A stretch of 64,000 nt of DNA from Isoetes taiwanensis (GCA_021234155.1 JAJEKV010000022.1:9242934-9306933), one strand, 5' to 3'; shown: positions 24,360 to 35,524, counted from the first letter of the stretch. Notes: generated from the letters alone by a model not told the origin. Translations and numbers: made by a program.

Positions 24360-24420
24360 TCCTCCTCCTCCCCTCCTCCTCCTCCTCCTCCTCCTCCTCC
24401 TCCTCCTCCTCCTCCTCCGA
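24360..24420. repeat. TCC microsatellite
   Basis: About 17 TCC/CTC units at 24360-24418, just 3' of the acidic ORF on the minus strand, whose glutamate runs come from similar but more varied TCC-rich sequence. Confidence 0.95.
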
Positions 24421-24424
24421 GATT

Positions 24425-24721
24425 TCATTCTACTTTTCTGTCCAAGCCAACCCCGGGCGGAGCGGTTTCATGCTCTTGGGAGGACATCTCCTCCTCTTCC
24501 TCCAACTCCTCCTCTTCCTCCTCTTCCTCCTCTTCAGAATCAGAGGAATCAGAGGAGCTCAACTCCTCCTCTTCAAAATCAGCATCATCCTCTGAATCGG
24601 AATCAGAGGAGAATTGGGCAAGGAAATCGATGAGCGGGGGGAAGAGAGGGGGTTCTTCAACCCGACGTCTCTTTGACGAGACCTCGGGTTCTTCATGAAG
24701 CGCTGAGGCTGAACGCTTCAT
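24425..24721 (-). CDS. Small acidic nuclear-like protein, unknown (GT1 cargo)
   Basis: 98 codons from the ATG at 24721. A basic, potentially nuclear-targeting N-terminus (SSKRRRVEEPP) is followed by PPLIDFLAQF and then a long serine/aspartate/glutamate domain with a run of ten glutamates. TATATAAA lies about 55 bp upstream (24775-24782) in a repeated promoter block, which supports this start. Acidic tails of this kind occur in histone chaperones and transcription cofactors, but no family-specific motif is visible, so no function is claimed. Confidence 0.45.
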   Translation of the reverse strand: MKRSASALHEEPEVSSKRRRVEEPPLFPPLIDFLAQFSSDSDSEDDADFEEEELSSSDSSDSEEEEEEEEEELEEEEEMSSQEHETAPPGVGLDRKVE

Positions 24722-24759
24722 GGCGGGCAGAAAAAAAAAATTGGGACAGAATGGTCTTG

Positions 24760-24860
24760 AGAGCGTGAACCGGATTTATATAGGGTTAATTAGCTCTTAG
24801 CGTGAATAATTTATTGCCTCAAATAACACGCCAGGCGTACGAAATTCCCGCCAGCTATAT
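24760..24860 (-). promoter_or_regulatory. Minus-strand promoter with TATA box and palindrome (copy 2)
   Basis: TATATAAA at 24775-24782 (minus), GAGAGCGTGAA downstream, and on the distal side TTAGCGTGAATAAT, ACACGCCAGGCGTACG (about 24827) and CCCGCCAG. The same words in the same order occur at 12415-12520. Confidence 0.65.
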
Positions 24861-25464
24861 TATCTAGGGTATATTATTATGGATAATAAATTCTCACGTC
24901 TATTAGTTATATGTCTTTTTTAGTAATCATATATGCAAATTTTCGATAATTAAAATTTGGATATATTTATATAAATGTCATTTCCTTGTTGTTGCCATGA
25001 AAATTCTTGTTTTAAATGATTTCGTTTACGCCCATTGTTATTATTATATTAAACCTATTTCCAAGGAATTTCTTGCTTTTAAAAAAATTTGATTTACCTC
25101 TACATATTCCATAAATGTAATGCTTTTTTTTATCTTATGGTGTAATAATTTTTCTTACTCATTGACTAAAAGGGTGCAATTTGCCTAGGTCAATGGTGCC
25201 CCTCCAACTCAAGATGGTGAAAAGAGCAATATCAATGAAAAACCAACTCCTAGCAAGAATGTTGAAGAAAAACAATTAGTCCTCTATAGTAGGGTGCAAT
25301 GGAGGAACAAGAAGGTGAGAATCATGCACAAGTGCAACAAGGAAATAGTAGGCCAAGGAGTCATTGTGCTAGCGATCCCGGTCAAGCCGTTAATGATGAA
25401 AGGCTAGGGAAGACAATATTGGTATTGCAATTTCGATGTTGGAAGACAACCGAAAGGTAAAGGT

Positions 25465-27946
25465 TTGGGTGACAAGGAATGTTTTGGTTGTGTCAAGCAA
25501 TTGGAGGTTCCTTGCATCATGGCATGGCCTATAAGTAGTGTTCAATTTGTGGAGGATTATATTTTTCCAGAGCCTGAGGTTGTTGGGGACAATGATTGTC
25601 TTGATATTGATCCATTGGCGCTTGGAACTCTAAACCTAGGCAAAAGGGGAGAAGTATCGGTTGCCGACATTATCCTAGCAAAAGAGCCAAGTTGATTAGT
25701 GACACCAAACGTGAGACAATGGTGAAGGTTAGGGGCTCAGATTGTTGTTGGAGTGATTGTATGCAATTCTTCACAATAGAACAATTGGTGGAAGCAAGAG
25801 CCACTTTTCAAGAGTACACTGTTGATGAGAGGAGGACCTACATGTACACAATCTTCGAGCATGCACTTCAAGATGAAAGAAACCCAAACAGAAAAAGATA
25901 CCCTTTGCTAGGCAAATGGATATGTGCAAAAGCATGGCAGAGTATCCATGCAATTCCAACTTCTTCATGGCATAATTGGCAAAAAAAAAGTGAGGGGAAC
26001 AGATTGCTTTACATGGAAATAATGGTTTGTTGAGACCAACAGCTAGGACCCCGGCTGCCGGGAGATATTTGAAAATATATTGATTTCAATGCGAGTCTAT
26101 GCCACACAAAAGCGAGAAGGGATGAAAAGGGAAGAGCAGTTTGTTGAGAAAAGGTTGCCATCACATTGTACTCAAAAGAGTATTTTGGAAGAAGTGAATT
26201 CCCTTACTTGAGAATTGGGAATTCTTCCAATATCCCAACCTAGCTTTAGTAGGTTATGGAAGAAGCATTTCAATCATGTCACCATAGCAACTTCAAACAA
26301 CTTTGCAAAGTGCAATTTATGTGCTAAGTTGAAGGAGACTCTTGATAAGACTGTGCAACCTAGTCAAAGGGCTAGGATAAGGGAGCATATGAAGGACCAT
26401 ATGACTGACCAACTATCATGTAGATCATGTTATTGGATGTGGAGGACTTTATCCGCATTGGAACCCAATAACTATTTATGTATTATACATGACAAGATGG
26501 ACCAGCAAAAGACTTGTCTTCCACAATTCAAGTACATACCAAAGTCATGTGGAAGATCATACCCTTTACAGATCTCAATGACTAGGGCAATCTTGCATGG
26601 GCAGAATCAAACCTACTATGGCCATTTTAGTTTGGAGTTGTGGAGTGATGGTCCAGATTTTCATATTGGGAGTATCATGAGGTGTTTGAGAAACTATGAA
26701 AATGGATACAATGGTCACCTCCGGACCTTCACATGACTAGCCGTGCACTACATAGAGCATTGTTAGATGGAAACCCTAACAATATTGAAAAGTTCAGCAA
26801 GGCAAGGTTTAGGAAGCATGGGTCTAATGAACATGTTGGAGCTTCAACTTCACGTGCTAAACCTCAAGATCTACCCAAAAGGTTTCTCTTGCAACTTGAT
26901 AATTGTGTTGGCCAAAATAAGAACAGGTGGATGTTTTCTTTCCTATCCTACTTAACAGCTGTGGGGATATTTGAAAGAGTTAATTTAGGGTTTCTTATGC
27001 CCGGGCATACCCATGAGGATGTGGATGCATTATTTGGCAAATATAGTTGTATACTGAAGCAAAGAAACAAAGTGACCAACTTTCCTAGGCTAATGGAAAT
27101 CTTGCATGAATGCACTACTCCAAACCCTATAGCTTCTCTCATAGAAGAAGTGCCCGATTGGAAGAGCTTTGTGGATGGTTATACATTGGATCTTGAAGGT
27201 CATTCCAGGCCTCTGCAGTTCACTTTTTGGGTGAGAGATGGGATTCCAATCTTCCAATGGAAGATGAGACCTTCAGAGGATGAGTGGAGAGGAGGGGAGG
27301 AAATATGGCGTAGAGATGAGAATGGCAAGCCTATGATACCTCTAGGTCAACCAAAAGCTTTAAAACCTACTGAAGAAGTGAAACAATTGGGATTGACTAA
27401 GGAAGGAATCCAAGACTATATAAAGCATTGGCAAACCAATCCGGATGACACCAACCGTGCCTTGGTGGCTTACCGGAAGAAGGTGATTAACCCGTTGGGG
27501 AGATAGACACATCCTCGATGAAGGGTGGTTGCCTAAAACTAGGTGGAAGACCTTAGCAAAAGCCGAGGATTTTGATGACACCGTAAGTAGCATTCCAAGT
27601 AAAGCAATATGCTCATCCTCCTTTCCGACAAACACTATGTTGGTCCTAAGAACAATAGGCCAAAGTTTCTAGGCATGGATGCTTATGAACCTTCCAATCG
27701 ACTTGGAATGCCACCAATTTGTGGTAGTAAAGCCAAAGAGATTTAGATACATATCCAAAGGTGGTTGGGGTTCACTATCTCGATATTTGCAAAGAAGAAG
27801 GTAATATTAACTTCAACCATGTAATGGTGGAATGGTGGTGTCCAAAGGTGCATCGGTTGACCAACGTGTCGGATAAAGAAAGGTACTCAGATTGTTGGAC
27901 AAAGAAATGGAGGAGAAATCCGAAAGTGATCCCGATCTTTGGCTAG
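25465..27946 (+). pseudogene. DUF7869-type putative DDE/DDD transposase of GT1 (frameshifted)
   Basis: Ordered blocks: a cysteine-containing N-terminal block DCCWSDCMQFFTIEQLVEAR ... YPLLGKWICAKAWQSIH (25692-25970), KCNLCAKLKETL (26300), then YLCIIHDKMDQQKTCLPQFK (first Asp), LLQLDNCVGQNKNRWMF (second Asp), GFLMPGHTHEDVDALFGKYS (third acidic block) and a C-terminal part FWVRDGIPIFQWKM. A final block, VEWWCPKV ... RYSDCWTKKWRRNP (27830-27920), recurs in GT2 as QYTDCWEKKWRPN. The spacing fits an RNase H-fold nuclease. DUF7869 proteins are an abundant uncharacterised family in seedless plants and animals; the transposase role is inferred here from its place in a TIR element. Frame breaks near 26033, 26215, 26736 and 27506. 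Confidence 0.75.
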
Positions 27947-28237
27947 ACTATGAAAGTGTTTTGTACTCATGGACTCCAAACACTATTCCAGCTAGAAATG
28001 CGAGAATTACAATACCTCGATGTCGAAGAAGGCTATGATATCATTGGGGGTGCTTGAAGAAAGTTGAATAACTATGTAAATTTTTGTTATCACGCTTTTT
28101 ATGATATGGTGCTATACTTTGAAATATTGACTATTTTGTAAATAACATGATATTACGTTTTCATAATTTTGAGGTGAAATGTGTGAATTTGAATATGCTA
28201 CTAAAAACATGCAATATGAAATTTGTCCCAAAATTAA

Positions 28238-28268
28238 GACATAAACCCAATTTAATTGAATGATGGTT
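28238..28268 (-). repeat. GT1 right terminal inverted repeat
   Basis: Reverse complement of the 4820-4850 end with two mismatches, followed by GTAA (28269-28272). Confidence 0.85.
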
Positions 28269-28276
28269 GTAATATA

Positions 28277-28309
28277 GGGTAAATTTATATTGGTGGTGTA
28301 CAAAAAAGC
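28277..28309 (+). repeat. TE3 left terminal inverted repeat
   Basis: 33 bp, identical to the reverse complement of 35925-35957; preceded by TATA. Confidence 0.97.
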
Positions 28310-28507
28310 AGTCCGAGACATCGGGTGCTTGACGGGTGCCGGCGGACCTTTCATCGCGGACGCGCCGCACCCGCCACCGCTTTTTCACTCCCCGCCATTT
28401 TTCCCAACCTCCTGAAACGGTTGATCTCGATCAATTTTGGAGGATCGGGCCGATTGTTTGTCCAAGTCACGATCCCCGGTATGTAGCAATTCGGTGGTGC
28501 TTGAATT

Positions 28508-29701
28508 TTGCAATTGGCGGGCAAATTTTCCAAAGCCTCGCTTGTTTGGCGTAATCGTACCGCCGCTTTTCTTTGCGATGTTTTCCAATGCAAGCTTAAT
28601 TGGGAAGGCGCATTCCTTCTGGCCATTTCTAAGAATGGAACAAGATTTGATCCTGATAATTTACTGTCTAGTTTGCATAATCTTGTAGAGCAATCCGAGC
28701 AATTTAAGCAGCTGTGTGGTCGGCTGGCCTCCAAAATTGCTGAGAATACGCCTTATACTGAGCCTTTTGCAAATGTTCCTGATGTTCCAGAACAATCTTT
28801 TGGCTATGAATACATTCCAGGTAATCAGTAGTTTAATAATCAGCAATTCTTGGGCCATTGAATTTGGTTCTGTTATTGATTTGCTCTTAATTTGCAGAAG
28901 ATGAGAAAGATACACAGTTTTCACCATATGATGCTATAGGTCTTGAATCTGCAGAAGACATTCAAGAACAACACATGGAGGACCAAGTTGAAGCAGGTCA
29001 TTGCTTTCATTTGCAATAAAATTTATTGCTTAATTTTCAGAAGTTTTATTAATTGCAGAATCTGGAAGAGAGGAAGAAGAGGATTTCTTTGTCCATGAAG
29101 ACATCCAAGATTATGCAGAGGACATCCAAGACCAGCACATGTGTGACAAAATTGAAGCAGGTTATTGGTGCTGTACTGACTTCCTTTTTGGTGCTCAAGT
29201 TATGTGCACTGTGCTTTATTTTCATAACTGTTGTTATTTGCAGAATCTGCAGCACAAAAAAATTTGTTAATCGATGCACAAAGAAAAAGGCTGCAGAGAG
29301 CAAGAAAAAGAGCAAGGGAGGCTGAATTGTTAGAAGATAACAGTGCTCTGGAAGATGTTTTGAGCAAGAGAAGGAAACAACAAATGTCCAAATTGATTGC
29401 AGAACATGCTAATAAGGTATGTGGAAAACTGTCAAAAAAGGAGAGGAAAGAAGTTCTTCAAGGTGCTGCTAAGATGCTGCCAGAATTTGAAATGTTGAAA
29501 TTGAAAGAAGTAGGGACAATGACTAAGATTGTCAACAACTTGAGGAATTCTCTTGCAAAGCATAAGTATGCCAGGTCGACTGATGTGCTTACAGCAAGGA
29601 CCTCAGCCATGGTATATGCTGTTGTACCTGGCACTAATTGCTTGGGAACTTCCAGATGCTTGAACTTGAATAGAAGATATGTTACTACAGCCAGCTCGTA
29701 G
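28508..29701 (+). CDS. TE3 plus-strand gene, 5' exons (acidic repeats and a basic helical region)
   Basis: Exon 1 ends about 28819 after FANVPDVPEQSFGYEYIPG at a GT donor. Exons of about 100 bp then follow, each entered after TTTGCAG or ATTGCAG: 28898-28996 (ESAEDIQEQHMEDQVEAG), 29060-29159 (EDIQDQHMCDKIEAG) and from 29244 (basic: DAQRKRLQRARKRAREAELL, then SKKERKEVLQGAAKMLP). Exons 2 and 3 are clear duplicates of each other. The RKRLQRARKRAREAELLEDN stretch looks like a basic DNA-binding helix. It is probably the N-terminal part of the same protein as the transposase exons downstream, though a separate gene is possible. Confidence 0.55.
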
Positions 29702-29799
29702 AAGGAAAAACAAGCAGAAATTGGTGATGGCCCATGGTCAATGTTTAAAAAAGAAAACCAGATCCGATAAACTAAGCAGAAACAAATGTAAATTAGTAA

Positions 29800-32040
29800 C
29801 CCGACTTTTGGACTTTTCAGACACGAGTTTCACCATGCAAGAAACATGTTATTAAGATTAGGCTTGGTAAAGGAAACAAGATAATGCATGCTCTTCACTT
29901 TCTGGAGGAAACTGAGGTTATTTTATTTTTGTTTGAAATTTATCATTTCATTTCTTCACAATGCTAACTCTTTTTGTTGCTTATAATGCAGTGCACTTTT
30001 TATGCAAGATTTCGAAGAGAATATCCAAAATTTGAAGTATCTTTCTCATCATTTCGTGTACTAAAACCTCCATTCGTTCGAAAAGTAAAGGATAGAGAAA
30101 CTTTCTGTTGTGTGTACCACATGAGGCTTGACTATGTCAGACAAGCACTAAACAAAATTAGGCTGGATAGAAATATTCATGGTGCCGACCGCAGCTTGTA
30201 CTTGTTCTCGTCTGGTGGTGCCGGACCGAAATGTGAAGCAAATGCAATGACCTACAAATCATCAAGTGATTTGTGGAGGTCAATTGTATGTGCTAAGGAT
30301 GTTGCAGATGTGCATGTTGCTGAAATGCACAACCTGTGGCCCTTCTAAGTTACCTATGTGAGCAAGAGTTCAGGGCATTTGGTAGAATGGAAAACCTTTG
30401 ACAGGGTATGTGAAGCATATTAAGTTTTTTCATGTGTGGTAGTCTTAAACTTATTTTGTGGTTGTACTTTTTTTCTTCCCGTGTTTTTGAATCAAAGAAA
30501 AAGAGGTTGATGGCAAGGTGGGACAAAATTGGTTCCAAAGCCAATTTTGAAGCTTGTATACAAGACCAGCTTCAACAAACAGATGTGTTTGCCTTATGCC
30601 AAAACATTGTGACCAATTCATTCCCCATAACTATGAGGCAAGGTGGCAAGCAAAGCAATTCAGAGAATGTCTAGGCACTTTCCCAGAAAACACTGTGGTA
30701 TCAGTCATAGATTTTGCTGAAAACTATACCTTCAAAATACAGCAGGAAATCCAAAGCTTGCATTGGAGAAATGATCAGTGCATTAATACTTGTGCACATC
30801 GGCCATGTGCATGCAAATGAGAGAGAGAGGTTGAAGAGAAATCTTTCAAAGAAGGGTGACAGCATATCATCAAGGAGACTCATTTTTACATTTCGGATGA
30901 TAGAGATCATGACACCTTATTTGTCCAGCACTGTCTAAACAAGCATGCTGATTACTTGGCCAGCAAGTTAGTCAGATACAACAACCATGTAATGTGGTCT
31001 GATGGCTGCTCACACCAGTTCAAGGGTGCAAGAACATTCTACTTTCTTGGGAGATTCTATAAGAGCTCTGGCATTCCAATAAACTGGAACTACTTTGCTT
31101 CATATCATGGAAAAGGTAAATTCAGATCAGTTTTTGATTGGCCTACATTTTGTAAGACAATAGACACAATTGTTTGAATGGCAGGTGAGCATGATGGGGC
31201 AGGGGCTGTTCTCAAGAGAGCACTCACACACGAAATGTTAAAGAGGAATTCCAAGCCTTTACGGGATGCTCATGATGTTGTTCAATTCTGCAGGGAACAC
31301 TTCAAGGATTCTGACAAACATAGGTACATTCTACTTCAAGGATTCATGACTGCTGTGACAGTGCTCAATGTTACTCATCAATGTTACTTATTAGACACTA
31401 CTCAATGTTACTCATCAATGTTACTTATTAGACACTACACAATGTTACTCAACAATCTGTGTTTGTAGGTATTTTTGGGAGATCAAGGTGGATGAAGTAA
31501 GCAGGGTTGAGCAGTTCGATTGTGCTACTTTAACAGGGTCCAGTAAATTTCATAGCATCAGGCCAGTGAACTCCAGGGATGCCACTCAAGTTGCACATAT
31601 GAATTACTCATGCTTTTGTCATAATTGTTGGGTGGGTAAGTACAGTAAGTGCATACACAAAGATAGGATAGGTACCTGGACGTTTTCAGAATTAAGACCA
31701 GGGATTGAGGATGATGCTGCACTTGTTGATGGGCCAGTCTATGAGGGAGATGCTGAGTGGAAATCAGATATTATAGATGTAGGAGAGAACTTTGCAGTGG
31801 TTGCTCCAAAGAAGTAATAAGGAGAAGGCTGATTTCTACATCTTAAAATGTACTGTACCTAAGCATGTTGTAGAGAAAGCATACAAAGATCCTTGGGGAC
31901 AAAAATTTGGGAGGAGGGAAGTGGTGGTCACAGGCAAGTTTTATAAACTGGTGGGAGACAGCAGGTATGAACTACTTGAATATCAGCCGATCGCAGTTGT
32001 TTATAAATCACTTAATTGTCTCCTCGCAATTTTGACATGA
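29800..32040 (+). pseudogene. TE3 putative DDD transposase (RNase H-like fold), spliced, frameshifted
   Basis: Blocks in order: KKHVIKIRLGKGNKIMHALH; FYARFRREYPKFEVSFSSFR and CCVYHMRLDYVRQALNKIR after an intron ending at 29991; VEWKTFDR; then the core, VVSVIDFAENYTFKIQQEIQ (first Asp, 30691-30750), MWSDGCSHQFKGARTFYFLG (second Asp, about 30993) and NYFASYHGKG joined to EHDGAGAVLKRALT across an intron at about 31116-31183 (third Asp). A C-terminal cysteine-containing region (NYSCFCHNCWVGKYSKCIHK) and KFYKLVGDSRYELLEY follow. This FAEN / SDGC-x-QFK / HGKG-x-DG pattern is seen in a widespread uncharacterised transposase-like family of animals and plants. Frames break near 30350, 30790, 30900 and 31810. 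Confidence 0.7.
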
Positions 32041-32159
32041 AGGATATAGGACATAATATGTTTGAATTGGAGGATGATGTCCATGAAAACATACTTGAAA
32101 GTTTGCGCACGATTCACATATACTATCCTTAATGTGATGTTGCCGGTAACAAAGAACCT

Positions 32160-32605
32160 AAATGCAAGCAAGTCAACAGCAAGTCAACGAGATAAGACAA
32201 ATAGAGAAGACCGCAGTAAGTCAGCGAGAAGACCAGCAGCAAGTCAGCGAGAAGATCTAAGTAAAGTCAACAGAGAAGACAACATGTAATTCAACAGACA
32301 AGTCATCAAAATTAAATCACAGTAAGTCACACCAACTCAACAAATAAGTCAATCACCAAGTCACACAGCAAGTCACAGAGAAGTCAAGAAACAACTCAAC
32401 AAAATAAGTCAAGTCGTCAAGCCTAAGTCGCAGCCTAAGTCATCAGCCAAGTCAGCAGGCAAGCCAGCAGCCAAGTCATCAATAAGTCACAGTGCAAGCC
32501 AAAGCAACCAAGTCAGCAGACCAACTCAACAAACCAAGTCAACAGCCAACTCAACAGCCAAGTCAGCAGCCAACTCAATACCAAGTCAATAAGTCAAAGA
32601 AATAA
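32160..32605. repeat. Tandem AGTCA-word array in TE3
   Basis: Dozens of imperfect copies of AAGTCAACAGCAAGTCAGC-like units, 8-16 bp long, just 3' of the plus-strand gene. Confidence 0.9.
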
Positions 32606-32624
32606 CAATTGAACAATTGAATAA

Positions 32625-32900
32625 TTGAATAATTCATTCATTCATTCAATGTAACATTCATTCATTGTAACATTCTTATTCAATGTAACATCCATTCATT
32701 GTAACATTCTTATTCAATGTAACATTCATTCATTGTAAGATTCTTATTAGAATATGTTATTCACAATGTTATTTACTTCATTATGATATCTTACTAATGT
32801 TATTAACTTCATTATGATATCTTACTAATGTTATCTTACTTCATTCTTATTAGAATATGTTATTCACAATGTTATTTACTTCACTATGATATCTTACTAA
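32625..32900. repeat. Imperfect ATTCATTC / TGTAACATTC repeats in TE3
   Basis: ATTCAATGTAACATTCTTATT-like units repeat about five times, followed by two copies of an 80-bp unit containing TTATTCACAATGTTATTTAC. Confidence 0.85.
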
Positions 32901-32929
32901 AGTTATAAACATGGGTATACATTAAACCC

Positions 32930-33330
32930 TATACATACAGTATACTTGCTTTATACTTTATACATATAGTATACTTGCTACATATCTTATACATATAGTA
33001 TACTTGCACATACAGTATCTTATACATACAGTATACATACAGTATCTTACATACAGTATCTTATACATATAGTATACATACAGTACCTTATACACACAGT
33101 ATACATACAGTATCTTATACATATAGTATCTTATACATATAGTATACATATAGTATACATACAGTATCTTATACATATAGTATACATACTGTATCTTATA
33201 CATACAGTATACATACAGTACACATACAATATACATACAGTAGACATAAAGTATACATACAATACACTTGCACATATAGTATCTTATACATACAGTATAC
33301 ATACAGTATATCTTATACCTTATACATACA
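32930..33330. repeat. TATACATACAGTATCT tandem array in TE3
   Basis: About 25 imperfect copies of a 14-22 bp ACATACAGTATACTTAT-type unit. On the opposite strand it gives a spurious tyrosine/cysteine-rich ORF. Confidence 0.95.
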
Positions 33331-33579
33331 TTCATAGCTTAAGTAGCACATTACATTTCAAAATAAGTGTCATATACAAAAATTTTCTCAGCACATAAGT
33401 CTGTTCCAACTCACAGCACATAAATGAGTCATATATCAGCACATGAGGGGGTCATACAAGTAAGTTCTATACAAAATTTATCTGGATGTCCTCATGGCAT
33501 CCAAATATCAGTACATAAGTTAAAAGTCTTTTAAACTATCAGATGTTCAGCAATCATAGATCAAACTTTTTTCTCTGAC

Positions 33580-35524
33580 TTCACCCTATTTTTTAAGTAG
33601 GACTCAGCCAGAGTCAGGTCATTCTCGGCTTCATCATCAGGAGACGATACAGGATCAGCAGCCTCTGCTTGTGGATTTGGGAGTGCTGTAAAAAGAAATG
33701 GGCACATAATTAAATTTGTGTCGAGAACATACTTCAAATAAAAATGTCAAGCAGATACTTACTAGGTGTTGGCAGTGTCTTCTCGGGAGAAGCTAATGTA
33801 CTATCTGGCAAATCCAGCATCAAATTCTTAACTGCATTGCTTGGCCAAACATAGTGCTTGACACTTGTTTCTACAGTAAAAAAACATAAACAGTTGCATT
33901 AGAATTTGAATTAAAATACCACAACATAAGCACCTTATAGATTTAACATCCACAATACCTTGACATTTGTTGCTCATTGGACTGCCAAAGCCTTCTTCAT
34001 TAGCCTCCCCAATCAGTCCCTCAAGCACCAGGTCCTTGGCTACATCATTCACGACTGCAAATTACACTATAAGAATTAAATACATGCATTGAATAAGAAC
34101 ATACAAATGCAAAGCAATACCTTTCATCACAGGTGACTTTGGACTGCTCTTGTCTTCATCTTCATCTGCATCTAAACAAATAAAAAAGCAGTAATTAGAA
34201 CTTAAGTGAAGCAAATAAAACATGAAGCAAATTCAACTTAAGTACAAGACTTACCCTCTCAAGCTACCTCCTTTGCTTGTCGCTTTTTTCTTGCACTCCT
34301 TGTGACCCGCTTCTTGAATCTTTTTTTCGGGACGTGCTTCTTCGTGATGCACCGCCGTCCCGATGAGTCTACTACCACATGCTTCCTCTTGTAAGAAAGA
34401 ACCTTTGGCTCCTCAACTTCTCAGATCACCTCCTCGATTCCTCGCTCTTCCGATTCCTCGGTACATCTAATTCAAAGGACATGGCCGAGCTCAAGCAAAG
34501 AAGGCATGTGGCATCGATTCATTGCATCCCCGCAACCGCATGCTGCATGCCAACTAAAACAGCTCCAAAGCATGCTACATGCCACTTATGGTTGCACTTG
34601 AGCTTCACAAGCATGCTGTAATCTTCAGAAAATTGCAGACCACAAAGTTCACATGCATCGGCAGTAGCACAAAGGGGAGGTTATAAATACCCATACCGAT
34701 CCGCATCTCCTGTAATTTCTTGTTGGTCTTCAAAACATTGACTTGAGTGGCCCTCGAATGCCATGATTCAATGCTGTGCTCGTAAGACTTCACATCACGT
34801 TTCAGCTGTGAAATTTCTTCAACAAGCTGAGAATACCTGTCCTTACCCATGCCTCGAAGTGTGTCCTCCAGAAGCCCCCTCAGCAGGTCCTCTTCACACT
34901 TAAAACCTGCTGCTTGCTTTTCATAGTCTTCATCACCTTCAGCAATCCTTTGCAAGTCGCATCTAAGCTTGTACTTCTCTTCGATGGCATCTGCTAAACG
35001 GTCGCAGTATTGTTTAGAAATAGCCATGCTGCCTTCCATCCTTAGAGCTTCCTCTTCGATCTTCACGAAGTCTCGGCCTCTACCGCTTTCATCTCCCCGA
35101 AGTTTTCTAGTCCCCGCTCATGAGGCTCGATATTCCCCGTCAAAAGCATTCAAAGGGGTTTTCTTCGACCGCTTCTTCAACGAATCTTTGTAGGAGTCCG
35201 CTGCAAATGAAGCCCAATTCACTAAGTAATCCTTCTTGTTTGATAAAGCTTTGCTTGTATGCTGCCAAGCAAATGCCCTTGCATAACAGTCCTAACCTCA
35301 TTGTTTACCGCTTTCTTCCGGTACACCTTGTGGACAAGCTCTCTCAACTCCGACCTAAAAGCCGGCCTGACCAAACTGATCTTCATTTTGCCATTCTCTA
35401 ATGGATCGCTCCAAACTCGCAGCCAATCGGACTCACTCACGCCCTCGGGCTTCAACCGCTTTTGGCTTTTTCCCATCTCCACATAAGCCACGAAAAGTAG
35501 CGAACTCATACTGCTTCTAGCCAC
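33580..35524 (-). CDS. TE3 minus-strand second gene, coiled-coil protein of unknown function
   Basis: Read from the ATG at 35524 or 35476: a conserved N-terminal block KPEGVSESDWLRVWSDPLEN, FRSELRELVHKVYRKKAVNN and LLGSIQAKLYQTRR, then, after a frame change, a long helical region 34715-35066 (KQYCDRLADAIEEKYKLRCD, RYSQLVEEISQLKRDVKSYE) that should form a coiled coil. Downstream small exons have proper splice sites: 34235-34390 (HVPKKRFKKRVTRSARKKRQ, a strong nuclear-type basic stretch), about 34118-34172 (DEDEDKSSPKSPVMK) and about 33959-34054 (NDVAKDLVLEGLIGEANEEG). It converges on the transposase gene. An accessory DNA-binding or assembly protein is a reasonable guess only. Confidence 0.5.

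Larger units (their letters stand above)
4820..28268. mobile_element. GT1: giant TIR DNA transposon with cargo genes (contains a nested LTR retrotransposon)
   Basis: The left end at 4820 reads AACCATCATCCAATTAAATT and onward; the reverse complement of 28238-28268 repeats about 31 bp with two mismatches. The flanks carry a perfect 4-bp direct repeat GTAA (4816-4819 and 28269-28272), the signature of one integration event. Total length is 23.4 kb, but 11.1 kb is a later gypsy insertion, leaving about 12.4 kb, close to the 12.7 kb of GT2. Cargo genes lie on the minus strand; a DUF7869-type putative transposase lies on the plus strand near the right end. The TIR aligns with that of GT2 (shared core AATTAAA-TGGGA), so the two belong to one family. 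4-bp target duplications and a DDD transposase are known for the Sola superfamily, but I cannot confirm that assignment. Confidence 0.85.

Noticed and set aside
24329-24595. Serine-rich ORF on the plus strand
   Set aside because: Translation of the TCC microsatellite; the minus-strand acidic ORF with a TATA box is the better candidate.
4820-28268. Endogenous giant virus or Polinton insertion, because of palindromic intergenic spaces and many unknown genes
   Set aside because: No capsid, DNA polymerase B, packaging ATPase or other virus marker was seen. The TIRs, 4-bp target duplications and the transposase-like gene explain the structure better.
32958-33335. Tyrosine/cysteine-rich 125-codon ORF
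   Set aside because: A product of the ACATACAGTATACTTAT tandem array; no protein family.
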